Below are positions 11,300-21,467 of a stretch of DNA of 64,000 nucleotides, piece after piece. This stretch comes from Rugalucina vietnamica (taxonomy: Eukaryota; Mollusca; Bivalvia; Lucinida; Lucinidae): assembly GCA_964017185.1 (NCBI GenBank), contig OZ024869.1, positions 52,664,761 to 52,728,760 on the forward strand, in the 5' to 3' direction. Made by a program: the position numbers and the translations under genes. Within the stretch, counting starts at the first letter, position 1, and every line of letters begins with the position of its first letter. The notes under the pieces are model-generated. The model did no database searches. It saw nothing but the letters and a program-made list of their open reading frames with translations, and had not been told where the DNA came from.

Positions 11300-14200
11300 T
11301 CAACAAGAACCTAATTCTCTCAGCAAATTTGTTCTTTCAGTATACATATCATGCAAATAAGTGAGACAAATTACATTTAAGTCATATTCATTATTTCCTA
11401 AGATAAATTTCAACCTTTCAATTCTGGACATATGTATAAAAGATGGGCTGATACTGGCAAGACGATGAAAGAAATGCTTTCTAATATGTTCCAATTTACT
11501 GCAGTCAAAAATAAAATGTTCTTCGTCTTCAACATCATTCTGACATAGTTTACAAATTCTTTCATTAAGGGGGATCCTATTATTACCTCCCCTTTTATAA
11601 CGTCCCTCTTCAATGAATAGTTTATGAGCACTCAACCTTATCTTACAAAATGTAGAGATTTCTTCTTTAGAATTATCACTTGATAACAAATACTTTTCTA
11701 TAGAATAATCAGTCTTAAATTTTCGATATGTTCTGAGCTTGTTCCCATTAATGGGATTTTCACTGTCATCAAATAATTTACTTTTCCAAAAAGCTGTATA
11801 TGATTCTTTTAGCTTTAGAGTTATAGCATTTATCAACCTGGACTTAGAAAAGGTGCCCTGATTATCCCAAACATGTGTAAAATTTAATTTATTCAAGACG
11901 GTTTTAATATTACTCCCAAATCCTTTAATAAATTGAGAACTATCGTTATACGCTTTGCTTACTAATTTATTATTATCTGACTCAACAATATGCAACCAAA
12001 ATGAAATGCTTGATCTTAGACAATATATAGCTGTAGGAAATAAACCGAGTTCAGCTCTAGCTGCATAATTGGATGCTGATTTGTGAACGCCTAGGACAAA
12101 TTTACAAAATTTAAGTTGAATTCTTTCAGTATTTAAAGTATCATATCTATGTTCTAGAGGCCCCACATGACTAAGGAGTCTCTCACCAGCCCATACCTCA
12201 CTACAGTAAAGCAAAATTGGTTTCACACATTGTTCATAAAGCTTTAAAAACAATAGAGTATTCATTTTATCTGAACCAATGGCTTTTCTAATAAAAAATG
12301 AAGCTTTTAGAGCCTTTTTACAAAGGTAGTTAATTGCATCAGTAAAAGATCCAGAAGGCTTAAAAATAATTCCAAGATATTTATATTCATTTACAATCTC
12401 TATTAAGTTTCCATCAAATTTGAACACATTGCCTTTTATTGTCTTGCCAGATTTATTAAATATAATGACCTTAGTCTTAGAAATGTTAACTTTTAAGTTC
12501 CATTTATTACAAAAAATACTTAGTTTATCAAGAGCGTCTTGTAAACCTGCACTACTATTTGACAAGAGAACTATATCATCTGCATATAATAAACATGAGG
12601 TAACTATATCGCCTATTTGAACCTGATCGCAATCCCCATCAAACAAAGTCAAGAGATCATTTAGATATAACGAGAAAAGACTTGGGCTTAAAATGCAGCC
12701 TTGTTTTACACCAGTCTTTGTAGCAAAACTCTCACTTAGAAAGTTTCCCATTTTAACTGAACAAAACAAAGACATGTACATATCCTTAATAATATTGTAA
12801 AAAGGACCAGTAATATTATATTGAGCTAATTTATAGAACAATGCTTCTCTATTAATCGTATCAAAGGCCTTGCTTAGATCTATAAAACATGAATAAAGAT
12901 ATCGTTTTGACTTAAAGGCTTTATCAATTAGGGTTTTTAACGTTAAAACATGATCACTTGTTCGGCATTGTTTCCTAAAGCCAATCTGCTCAGGACCAAG
13001 AATATTATTTGTTTCAATATAACAATCAAGTCTATTAAACAGAATTTTACTAAATAATTTGCTAAAACAGCTTGAGATAGCTATTCCTCTGTAATTGGAG
13101 GGGTCATAAGTGCCTCCCCCTTTATAAACTGGTTTAATAATATTTTCTCTCCAAACATCTGGATAAGACCCTGTATGAAGAATATAGCTCATCATAAAGA
13201 CATAGTCATTAATGAAAAACTGAGACGATAATTTCAACATCTCATTAGAAATTGCATCGCATCCACATGCCTTTCCATTCTTTAATTCCCTTATTGCTTT
13301 TTTAACTTCATCAGCAGAGATTGCTTTATTTAAGATTGCATTGTCCAAAGACTGAAACTGGGTAGTATTCAAATTGGGATCAAAATTAGTTGCATAATCT
13401 ATATTAAACAAAGATTTAAAATGGTTTATCCATGTATCAGGTGCTATATCTTCAGATGGGTCAGTTTTACTCTTTCCCATCAAATTATTAACTGTAGACC
13501 AAAACTCTTTGGGGTTCTTTTTTTCATTTTGAAGTAGATCACGTAAAACCTTAGATTTGTATATTCTGTGTTTATTCCTTACCAGTTTCTTATACATTTT
13601 TCTTTCATAGTAGATTTTTTCACGCAGATGTCTATCCCATGTATTTTTTGCAAATTGTTTACATAAATATTTCAAATGCTTATATTTTGAAGTGCATTCA
13701 TTATCAAACCAAGGCTGTTTTGCTTTGTGTCTCTTCTTGTTTTTCTTTATGTTTCTGACTGTATTACATTTCGTCAAAGCAGCACAGTTTAAAACTGATG
13801 TAAACTTACTGACCATTTGATTCACTTTTTCCTTTTTAGATAGGTTTTGATCATTTGAAATGTTTGACAGGGTTTGTGAGAAAGCGATTTTATCAATACA
13901 TGCAATGTTATTAATAAAAGACTGTTTCTTAAGATCATCCCAAACAACATTCTTGGGAGGAAGTCTGAGCTTATTTGTGGGTTGGTGACAATAATATGAT
14001 TGGATTTTGACCAAAATAGAACAGTGGTCAGAGAAAGAAATATCAAAATCACTAACATAAAAATATGAAACATCTTTCAACATACTAGCACTGCAAATAC
14101 AATAATCATCTATTGAAGAGCCATTGAAACCATGAAAAGTGGCTTTTCCTCTAGTATCTCCAATTGTTCTGCCATTCAATATTCTTAATTGAGATGATAT

Positions 14201-14890
14201 ACAAATATCTAAAATATTTTTGCCATACTCATTTGTAGTTTGAGAAGAAAAAGTGTTTCTTAATCTGTGAACATTATCAATAGAATAATTTGAAGGGGTG
14301 AAGTCGTCCAAATTGTCTGTTGTTTCATTGCTTATAAAGTCAAGATCACCACTGTTTATATGGGCGTTTGTGTCCCCCATGATCATCACAGCACCATGTT
14401 GGCTATATTTTGCTATGTCAGATTCAAGTTTGTCAAAAATTATTTTATCAGCGTCAACTCTTCTAGTATAACTAGAGGATAACGGAGAAATGTAAATGCC
14501 ACATAAATACAAATCTTGCTCAAAACTGAAAAAGCACTTATTGAGTTTTATCCATATCATATCATGATGAGAGTTATTTATAATCTTAACACCTGTTCTA
14601 AGGTCATTTTTGACAAAAATAGCTATTCCACCCCTAAGTCTACTTGGGGTTGCTGACCTACAATTTGAGACACAAAAATACCCACTCAAATTCAAAACAT
14701 CATTAGAACAAGCATGAGTTTCTGTTAAAATTACAATATCTGAATTGAGTTTTTGGCAGAATAGAGGATTATCTAATTTGCAGGTGCGAATACCATTGAT
14801 ATTCCGAAAAATACCATTTACATTCCAACTACAAATTGTCAACGACTTAGAACAATGCAAAATACTATAACTACACATGAAATACAACAT
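11300..14890 (-). CDS. LINE ORF2: endonuclease / reverse transcriptase, 1,196 aa
   Basis: This is the polymerase polyprotein of an APE-type non-LTR retrotransposon. It nicks target DNA and copies the element RNA in place. Residues 19-295 are the apurinic-type endonuclease: SWNVNG at 21-26, the Glu in TETH at 57, GDTNAH at 172-177 and SDHCSI at 287-292, the expected catalytic positions. The reverse transcriptase spans about 570-850: YKGGG at 589-593, NYRGIA near 599, FIDLSKAFD at 669-677, KQGCILSPSLFS at 729-740 and the catalytic YADD at 769-772. A CCHC knuckle (C1113, C1116, H1125, C1130) lies near the C-terminus, as in many LINE ORF2 proteins. No frameshift or internal stop is seen over 3.6 kb, so the copy is young or active. 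The start MLYFMCSY is the first Met of the frame; a downstream start would still keep the endonuclease only if it lies before residue 19. Confidence 0.96.
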   Translation of the reverse strand: MLYFMCSYSILHCSKSLTICSWNVNGIFRNINGIRTCKLDNPLFCQKLNSDIVILTETHACSNDVLNLSGYFCVSNCRSATPSRLRGGIAIFVKNDLRTGVKIINNSHHDMIWIKLNKCFFSFEQDLYLCGIYISPLSSSYTRRVDADKIIFDKLESDIAKYSQHGAVMIMGDTNAHINSGDLDFISNETTDNLDDFTPSNYSIDNVHRLRNTFSSQTTNEYGKNILDICISSQLRILNGRTIGDTRGKATFHGFNGSSIDDYCICSASMLKDVSYFYVSDFDISFSDHCSILVKIQSYYCHQPTNKLRLPPKNVVWDDLKKQSFINNIACIDKIAFSQTLSNISNDQNLSKKEKVNQMVSKFTSVLNCAALTKCNTVRNIKKNKKRHKAKQPWFDNECTSKYKHLKYLCKQFAKNTWDRHLREKIYYERKMYKKLVRNKHRIYKSKVLRDLLQNEKKNPKEFWSTVNNLMGKSKTDPSEDIAPDTWINHFKSLFNIDYATNFDPNLNTTQFQSLDNAILNKAISADEVKKAIRELKNGKACGCDAISNEMLKLSSQFFINDYVFMMSYILHTGSYPDVWRENIIKPVYKGGGTYDPSNYRGIAISSCFSKLFSKILFNRLDCYIETNNILGPEQIGFRKQCRTSDHVLTLKTLIDKAFKSKRYLYSCFIDLSKAFDTINREALFYKLAQYNITGPFYNIIKDMYMSLFCSVKMGNFLSESFATKTGVKQGCILSPSLFSLYLNDLLTLFDGDCDQVQIGDIVTSCLLYADDIVLLSNSSAGLQDALDKLSIFCNKWNLKVNISKTKVIIFNKSGKTIKGNVFKFDGNLIEIVNEYKYLGIIFKPSGSFTDAINYLCKKALKASFFIRKAIGSDKMNTLLFLKLYEQCVKPILLYCSEVWAGERLLSHVGPLEHRYDTLNTERIQLKFCKFVLGVHKSASNYAARAELGLFPTAIYCLRSSISFWLHIVESDNNKLVSKAYNDSSQFIKGFGSNIKTVLNKLNFTHVWDNQGTFSKSRLINAITLKLKESYTAFWKSKLFDDSENPINGNKLRTYRKFKTDYSIEKYLLSSDNSKEEISTFCKIRLSAHKLFIEEGRYKRGGNNRIPLNERICKLCQNDVEDEEHFIFDCSKLEHIRKHFFHRLASISPSFIHMSRIERLKFILGNNEYDLNVICLTYLHDMYTERTNLLRELGSC

Positions 14891-14953
14891 GTAAAGACGG
14901 AAAAAAGTGGCGCATAGGCAGCGTGTTAAATGTTCTTTTAAATCAACCTGTAT

Positions 14954-15574
14954 CAGTCAGGGACAAAACCTAAACAAGTTATAAAAAAAAAATAACTGAA
15001 ACAAGTTATTTTTCATTTTCCCTGCATCAGTCAAAATCTGTGAAGTTTTTCTTAATTTAATTGAAATATGCAGGGTTTTACGTAATTAAATTGTTAATGG
15101 GAGATGCAGCAAGATGAGAGCTTTATACTCACAAGGCTGAAAGTTAGTATATACCATTAAGATTTTGAAAATTTCAGTTTTTTATGCATTTTTTTGGCAT
15201 CAGAATGGCAAAATCCCTGATTTTAAAACATCTGTTCCCACCTTACAAGAATTTTGGCACATGTCTAGACAATTTTCCTAGGATGATGTAACTTTAATGT
15301 AGCTACTACAAAAGAATTTCTTAGTACGCATAGTCTAAAAAGTGGTACGCAGGTACTTCAAAGACAAGTGGGGTAATGATACTAATAACCTATTCAAGTT
15401 AATATTGTCATAATTACCAATAAAAGCATAACTTATATAAGTGGTTTTTTGATCTGAAAAAAATATCCAAGAAAAGTGAACTCTAACATCTTGGAAAGGG
15501 AGATCATTTAAAGTGTATTAATAACTTGTTTCAGTTATTCCTTTTATAACTTGTTTAGGTTTTGTCCCTGACTG
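14954..15574. mobile_element. 621-bp non-autonomous DNA element inside the LINE
   Basis: Inverted ends of about 55 bp: CAGTCAGGGACAAAACCTAA, then ACAAGTTATAA and TAACTGAAACAAGTTATT, answered at the right by AATAACTTGTTTCAGTTATT...GTCCCTGACTG. TGTAT is duplicated exactly at 14,949-14,953 and 15,575-15,579. The interior is AT-rich without an ORF. It lies 64 bp upstream of the ORF2 start. The first ten bases are the same as those of the 10.9-kb structure at 45,079-56,001. Confidence 0.88.
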
Positions 15575-15647
15575 TGTATCATATTTAATTATGTAGTTTG
15601 AAAATTGAAAATTGAAAATGATTTATATTTGAACTTCAACCCATCTA

Positions 15648-15650
15648 TGG

Positions 15651-15680
<30 letters not shown>
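15648..15680. repeat. Poly(A) tract
   Basis: An uninterrupted run of about 33 A in the LINE inter-ORF region (T on the LINE sense strand). Similar runs lie at 16,122-16,159 and 17,060-17,107. Confidence 0.9.
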
Positions 15681-15683
<3 letters not shown>

Positions 15684-16122
15684 TTACTTATAATACTTTA
15701 TGCATCATGTACCTCATTCAGACATTGTCGTGATGAGGTTTCATGTAGTAAATTTGTCATATATCGTGAAACAACTTAGATAATCCAGTCAAATAGAACT
15801 TTAAGACTCAAGAACATTTTTTTTAGTCAAATGGGGATGATTTCTATAACTGTCAGAGTTTTTGTCTTAAGGGACATTTTCCAACGCTGTGGCCAATATA
15901 AGATCATATAACTAAGAAAAAATTTCAAAGCTAGACATAAGTGTAGAAGCTGCTATAGTTACATGATCAGATGATTTATGTTTTATCGAGTAACAGGTGT
16001 AACTGTTCAACCTAATTCCCAATTCCCAAATCTATGGTGTCAATCAACAGCTATCAGATACTATCCTATGTCCTATACATGTAGTAGTAGTATCTAAATC
16101 CACTCTGTTTCATGCTTTTGAG

Positions 16123-16160
<38 letters not shown>

Positions 16161-16647
16161 CACCATTGATACATTTTTATGAGAAACTAATCTAAGGGAG
16201 ACAAATCCTGTATACCTGATTAACCACTTAGTATAGCTATTAATGCCCAGTCTCATCATACATCAAGAATATACATTTACTAGCTCTTATAATTTTTTTT
16301 GAAAATTTATAAAACTACATCTATGCAATAGACATGTGTCAGGCAGCCATCTGATCTGATTCTGCATTGTGTACCCCATGTCAGGATCTCACGTTAACAT
16401 AGCATAATCCCATATTAAAGGCATATATCTAATGTACAAATCCATACCTTTATAGAATAATACCCTAAAATGATCAAAAGAATTATGTTATAGCAGAAAT
16501 TCATATTGAAATTCAGTGCAGAATCTGTCCCATGGCGATCGTCTGATCTGAATCTACACATTCTAAAAAGCTTAACCAACTGTAATCTATGAAACTGTAA
16601 TTATTACACTTGAAACAGAAAAACAATCATCCCTCATGCCCAACTAT

Positions 16648-16680
16648 ATTATCAGCGTCAACTCTTCTAGTATAGCTAGA
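16648..16680 (-). other. Short stray fragment of the LINE ORF2 endonuclease region
   Basis: About 32 bases (ending CAACTCTTCTAGTATAGCTA on the plus strand) match ORF2 at about 14,446-14,477 with one or two differences. They directly abut the TA at the border of the family A copy at 16,683. No flanking ORF2 sequence is present. Confidence 0.65.
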
Positions 16681-16682
16681 TA

Positions 16683-16917
16683 TGAGCTGTCCCGTGGCAA
16701 AACCAACAATGCGGTTCCCGAACAGATCCGACACAAACCGACCCACACAAGCACAGAAAAAAGCCAAAGTTTGAAATTTCTGATTCAAGTAGAAGAGGAA
16801 TTGTACTATCCAAGTAGTGAAAACAAAGGCACCGACCAGCCTCGCAGTTACTGCGAAGCCGATCTGCGCCCTTGTTCTCGCCCATGCAGACTGTTGGCCT
16901 TCCCACGCGGCGGATCA
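16683..16917 (-). mobile_element. Family A foldback MITE in the LINE inter-ORF region
   Basis: Left end TGAGCTGTCCCGTGGCAAAA, right end CCCACGCGGCGGATCA. TA flanks both sides (16,681-16,682 and 16,918-16,919). The palindrome reads CCTCGCAGTTACTGCGAAG, with one mismatched arm base. Confidence 0.88.
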
Positions 16918-17059
16918 TATATTACTGAAATATACCAAACTTTAGTATGCAGAAATACAGGATACATAACCTCACCAGACATCTCCTATACTGAGGCTAT
17001 AGCTGCTAATATTAGATCTGACTTTTGTTTCCATTAGTTTAGATAGAATACTACCACAG

Positions 17060-17107
<48 letters not shown>
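17060..17107. repeat. Poly(A) tract
   Basis: An uninterrupted run of about 48 A, the longest of three in the LINE inter-ORF region. Confidence 0.9.
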
Positions 17108-17109
<2 letters not shown>

Positions 17110-17814
17110 TTTGACAATGAAGATGAAACCTTTTGCTGTACAGTATATACATGTAACTATAATGACTAGTACTCAAAACTGACTAGAAAACAAATGAACC
17201 TCAATGCGAAAAAATGTAAATTCGGACATTCTAACATTACTAGTAGAAAGCAGCAAAAAGCGAAAAAATTATGTTATATGCGTTATAGAAATAACACTGT
17301 ATTTGTTATCTTCGTACACTGGGCTACCAAATGAATGATTTTTAAAAAACATGTTTATTGTCAAAATTGTGAGTTATCTGCCCTTGTTTTAGCCTATAAT
17401 ACACATAATTTTCCTATATGTATTGTTAAACGATAATCATAGCAACCTCATCATCATAAAATTAGACAAATTAATTACAACAGATTGCCTGTAAGGATGG
17501 TATGCTTCTATCTTAGGAAAAGAATCTGATCAGTGCTTAAACAGTTTTAAGCAAATGCATCGAGTTTTGTAAGCTCTACAAACATGCGAATTGCATTACG
17601 CAACTTTGACATCATATTAAATGACGTCTGTAGGGTTCATATGGTGAATTGGTCATAACTCACAAAATAAATCAAATAATCTGGTCAAATAAAGAGTAAC
17701 AGACTCTAGAAACATCATACATTCAGCGTAACTTTGTTTTTCTTATACTCAAATTATTGTCCGAAGGTACATTTTCTCACGTTGTGGCCCAAATTCAATC
17801 AGGTGCCAATGTTA

Positions 17815-17918
17815 ACAAGAAAAATAGATACACCCCTGCAAACCCCACCCTTGTTATATAGAAGTGGGGTTTAATGGGTCCTACATTCCATGGACATGTT
17901 ATCTTATTGAAACTGACT
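17815..17918 (+). mobile_element. Family B foldback MITE, right-half fragment
   Basis: ACAAGAAAAATAGATACACC, CCCTGCAAACCCC, TATATAGAAGTGGGG and CATGGACATGTTATC match the right half of family B. The central hairpin and left half are absent here but present 200 bp further on. Confidence 0.7.
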
Positions 17919-18113
17919 ATTGTAACCATTTGGATACATGAAAAATTCTAACTTTTTTATGACTGCTTCTAACTTTTCAGTGTTTCAAACATTTAATTTT
18001 CTCAGAACATTTATCAGATATACTTTTAGATCCTGCTTAGCTGCCATAAGCAAAATTATTAATACATAACAATTGGGGCAATATTAATACATAACAAATG
18101 GGGAATCTCATTA

Positions 18114-18366
18114 TGAAAACTTGCCCATGCTATAAACAGAGATTTTTTTTTTTTTTTTTTTTTTTTTTCTAGTTCTAAAAATTGAAAATTTTCAGCTGAA
18201 AAATTTTGATATTCTTCCTATTTCTGCCCAAAACACAGACTGCGGGTACACGTTAGAACCGCTTCGCCGAGGCGGTTCTAACGAGCACCCACAATCCATG
18301 TTCCAGAGCAAAAACAAGAAAAATAGGTACACCCCTGCATTCCCCAGTTTTGCTATACAAAGCAAG
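18114..18366 (+). mobile_element. Family B foldback MITE, copy 1 (right end truncated)
   Basis: Family B is about 290 bp. Its left end reads GAAAACTTGCCCATGC. A T-rich stretch and GAAAATTTTCAG follow. A central hairpin has arms AACATAGATTGTGGGTACAC and their complement around GAACCGCCTCGGCGAGGCGG. The right part reads GGTATACCCCTGCATACCCC, then a right end complementary to the left. This copy has a T run at 18,147-18,169 and stops after TTGCTATACAA. Confidence 0.82.
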
Positions 18367-18579
18367 AAGATCCGAATTAATTAGGCAAATGAATATTCAA
18401 TTTGAAGAATGTGGACTTATTATATGTATTGGCACATGAGTGTATTAAGTCTATAAAGAGAGAGAGAAAAAAAAAACAAAAAATAATAATCATGAATTAT
18501 AATGTAAAATTACTACTAATAGTTAACACTAACTAATAGCAAAAACCCAACACTTTTACAACTTCTGTACCAAGGCAGT

Positions 18580-20988
18580 TTAATTTCTGTTCATAACCTG
18601 CAGTAAGGCAGATGCTAGATCAGAAACCATACGCCCTTGCCCCCAAAAATTCTGCTGCTGGGGCCCTCGACCAAAATTACCATATGACCTACTATTTTGA
18701 TAGTAACCCCTAGAAGGAACAGGTAGAGCATGTGATTGCGTCTCCCTTTGGGGTCTTTGCCTACCACCAGATCTTTCATTTTTAGATGACTGAAACATGT
18801 TGAGAGCAAACCTCATATTACTAGCAAGCAACTTTGTACCCTCAAAATTGGGGTGTATATTGTCTTTAAACAAACTGTCTTTGATTCGCCCCTGATTGGA
18901 AAAATTGTCATTTCTAATAATTATGAGTTTTTCCATCTTATCAAGTTTGTGAAACAACAAGCTAACAAGACCAGCAACTTTACTGGCCAGAACTGGCTCT
19001 TTGCAAACTAAAGGTAAAGACAAGATAACCTTGTCTGCCTTCTGTACACATAGTTTAGTCAGATTTTCAAGGTCTTTGGACACTTCATCTACACCTTTGG
19101 ATTTCAAGTCATTTATGCCAACATGAAGCATAATAGTATTGGAATGAGAAACGTTCTCTTGTACCCAGGAATGGGCCTCTGTAACTGTGGCAGTGAAGAT
19201 TTTCTTGCTCTTATTCTGGTCAACATTTATCAGTCTTTTCAAGTCAATATCTTTGCATACTGAGTCATGTAAAAGAACAGCCTGATATATTGTCTCATTA
19301 TTTCTACCGGCTGTTGACATAGCACCCTCGGATAAATCATCTGATACGTTACGCACACGAGGCGACTCCTCCACAAGCGGTGACTCTATACCAGTTGCAC
19401 TGTCCTGACTATCTTTGTCTCCTTGCTCATCTTCACAGATTAATATCGCAGATGAGTCATCACTGCGACACCCATTTTGAATCAAATTTTGTTGAGCAGT
19501 GGGACCTATGATTTTTTGAGAAGATCCCTTAGCTACAGGTTTTTTCTTGTTCCACAGTTCCCCATTGAAATCATAAGCCATATTAGATAATCTGTCTTGT
19601 AATTCTTGTATCATTTCGTTTTTATCCTTCAGTCTTTCTTCATACTGATTTGCAGCAGAAACTGATTTCTTTTTCTCAAATTCCAATGACATTTCCAACT
19701 TTTCACATCTGAAGTTAAGGCCCTGGTTTTCTTTTTCAAGGGATTTAATTTTGTTTTTTAGCATACTTGTTTCATTTCCATGGCTTGTCATTTTCTTTTC
19801 CATTTCAGTTTTATGAGAGGTTGTTAATTCCTTGAGTTTCAGATCATATTTCTCTCTTTGTGCAGTTTCACTTCCTGAGTTAAACACATTAATTTTTTCT
19901 ACTAGTTCTTTCTTATCTTTTAATTGGCGCTCCTCCATGGAGTTTAATTTGCTTGCTATATTGTCCATTTGTTTATCCTTGCTATTGAAAAGTTTGGTCA
20001 ATTTATCAGAAATGTCAATGAGCCGGTCCTCAAAAATGTCCATGCGTTTATCTACTTTACTGGAATGTTCAGATACTTTAAGATTCAAATCATCACACCG
20101 TTTGGTAAATTTATCAGAAATGTCAATGAGCCGGTCTTCAGAAATGTCCATGCGTTTACTATGATCTATTTTATTGGTATGTCCAGATACTTTTAGATTC
20201 ACATCACCATTTTCTATCGTCCCATTCATGAAAACACTGTCTTCTGACTCTGATCTAGACTTTGATCCTATGGCAGGTGAGATCAAAATGCATTCCTCAC
20301 GATTGTTTTTCTTACCCAGGATGTTAGATTTTCGACTAGGGGTAACTTTGGGTGAAACAACAGATTTCAATAGAGTTTCTTCACTTTTGTCTATTTCAGA
20401 ATTTTTACCTCTACTTTTAGATTTTGAACTTGGAGTGTGCTGGGGTGAAACAACACCTTTTACCACAGTTTCTTCACTTTTGTTTATTTCAGTATAAGTA
20501 TCTTTAACTCTGCACAATTCATTAACAGTATCAAGACATGTAGAAAAAAGTTCCCTGCACCATTTATTGTAAGCCTTGCCCTGAACCATGATCTTTCCAG
20601 TTGTCAGGAAGAATATGACCTTATACAAGAAATCATCTTCTGTGTCAATACTGTCTAAATGCTCATACACAATGAATTCAGTACTCTGCACAGCGTTTTC
20701 TCCCATTGTGTCCTGCCACATTATACTGAGGGTATCATTAGAACAACTTTCCTTGTACAATATGTCTGCCACTGCTGATATCCAGGGGTGCATTCTACTT
20801 TCATTTGTGATAAAACAAGAGCAATGTGCATTTGCTCTGTAAAGTCCAGGGACAATAGCCTCGAAAGGAATTACTCTTCCTGCATTTGTTTTCTGTCTGG
20901 TTTTATATGTCAGATCAATGGGATATTCTTTCTTCAGATTTTTCAAAGACCAGTCCTGGGCCGAATCAAGTTGTCTTGAAAGCGCCAT
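18580..20988 (-). CDS. LINE ORF1: coiled-coil protein with SGNH-hydrolase domain, 802 aa
   Basis: This is probably the RNA-binding chaperone-like partner of ORF2; esterase-type ORF1 proteins are known from CR1-like LINEs. Residues 1-165 form a folded N-terminal region I do not recognise. Residues 167-196 and 198-227 are a tandem duplication (SEETVVKGVVSP against SEETLLKSVVSP). Residues 266-296 and 304-332 are a second one (RMDISEDRLIDISDKFTK against RMDIFEDRLIDISDKLTK). About 300-480 is a charged heptad-rich coiled coil. The SGNH domain covers about 566-735: HDS at 574-576 where the family usually has GDS, GIND at 624-627, and DNIHPN with D709 and H712, so Ser, Asp and His are kept. The C-terminus is rich in G, Q and R. 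No internal stop. The start MALSRQLD is the first Met of the frame. Confidence 0.92.
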   Translation of the reverse strand: MALSRQLDSAQDWSLKNLKKEYPIDLTYKTRQKTNAGRVIPFEAIVPGLYRANAHCSCFITNESRMHPWISAVADILYKESCSNDTLSIMWQDTMGENAVQSTEFIVYEHLDSIDTEDDFLYKVIFFLTTGKIMVQGKAYNKWCRELFSTCLDTVNELCRVKDTYTEINKSEETVVKGVVSPQHTPSSKSKSRGKNSEIDKSEETLLKSVVSPKVTPSRKSNILGKKNNREECILISPAIGSKSRSESEDSVFMNGTIENGDVNLKVSGHTNKIDHSKRMDISEDRLIDISDKFTKRCDDLNLKVSEHSSKVDKRMDIFEDRLIDISDKLTKLFNSKDKQMDNIASKLNSMEERQLKDKKELVEKINVFNSGSETAQREKYDLKLKELTTSHKTEMEKKMTSHGNETSMLKNKIKSLEKENQGLNFRCEKLEMSLEFEKKKSVSAANQYEERLKDKNEMIQELQDRLSNMAYDFNGELWNKKKPVAKGSSQKIIGPTAQQNLIQNGCRSDDSSAILICEDEQGDKDSQDSATGIESPLVEESPRVRNVSDDLSEGAMSTAGRNNETIYQAVLLHDSVCKDIDLKRLINVDQNKSKKIFTATVTEAHSWVQENVSHSNTIMLHVGINDLKSKGVDEVSKDLENLTKLCVQKADKVILSLPLVCKEPVLASKVAGLVSLLFHKLDKMEKLIIIRNDNFSNQGRIKDSLFKDNIHPNFEGTKLLASNMRFALNMFQSSKNERSGGRQRPQRETQSHALPVPSRGYYQNSRSYGNFGRGPQQQNFWGQGRMVSDLASALLQVMNRN

Positions 20989-21364
20989 TGGTACGAATCT
21001 TGAGTCGTGAAAAAATGATGAAATATTAAGTTTATGAGTGAAGATCGGGATTGTTTAATATGTATATACACAGTTTAATGTCATTTCTTCCTTTCTATGT
21101 CTTTATTCTCTTTAGATTTTTGCTCCGACGCCACTTTTTTCCATATTTTTACACTTTTACGCGCAAAAATGAACTTCCATAAGTATTACGAGTTACCCGT
21201 GTCAGGGTCAAAACTTCCTTTTTTTGTTTTGTTTCTTTTTCTGACAAGGTCGGACACAGTCATAACACAATATGAACACAATCACAGAAGATATGAGAGG
21301 ACAGATTTAAAGAGCTTTCTTTGAAAAAAAATTTGGGCATGTTTTGTGTTTGCAAAAAGGTAGA
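20989..21364 (-). other. LINE 5' UTR (putative)
   Basis: The 376 bp between the ORF1 start and the right-hand copy of the 9-bp flanking repeat carry no other gene. The 5' limit is set only by that repeat. Confidence 0.45.
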
Positions 21365-21373
21365 CTTTTCTAT
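21365..21373. repeat. Putative LINE target-site duplication, right copy
   Basis: CTTTTCTAT, identical to 10,902-10,910. Confidence 0.6.
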
Positions 21374-21467
21374 GAAGCAGCTCATATCAATCTCTTGGTA
21401 CCCAACAAAACTGGCTTTTCTGCAGATACATGTACTTGTTTTCAGTCTTCATGTTTTGGACAATATT

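Larger units (their letters stand above)
15681..17850. repeat. Diverged direct duplication within the LINE inter-ORF region
   Basis: 15,715-15,900 and 17,600-17,800 are related in direct orientation. Both contain a GGTTCAT/GGTTTCAT start, then AATCCAGTCAAATAGAAC against AATCTGGTCAAATAAAGA, then GGACATTTTCCAACGCTGTGG against GGTACATTTTCTCACGTTGTGG. Each follows a long A run. The duplication helps explain why the inter-ORF region is unusually long. Confidence 0.6.
10911..21364 (-). mobile_element. APE-type LINE, both ORFs open, carrying nested DNA elements
   Basis: On the minus strand the order is 5' UTR (from about 21,364), ORF1 (20,988-18,580), a long inter-ORF region, ORF2 (14,890-11,300) and a 3' UTR. 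It ends CCAATAAATTATTTGATTTG with a (TTGAT)n tail at 10,911-10,945. The 9-mer CTTTTCTAT flanks both sides and fits a target duplication. The inter-ORF region (3.7 kb) is swollen by a 621-bp inverted-repeat element, one family A copy and family B sequence. Another family A remnant sits in the 3' UTR. Clade was not assigned: the RT motifs and C-terminal CCHC fit several APE-type clades. Assigning ORF1 and ORF2 to one element rests on order, strand and the flanking 9-mer. Confidence 0.8.

Noticed and set aside
16636-17037. 133-codon open frame upstream of the longest poly(A) tract
   Set aside because: It runs through a family A element and its flanks; the same peptide pieces appear wherever family A is read in that frame.
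11300-20988. A host gene pair in place of a LINE
   Set aside because: Endonuclease, RT with YADD, CCHC knuckle, esterase-type ORF1, shared strand and order, and a TTGAT-type tail fit a retrotransposon.
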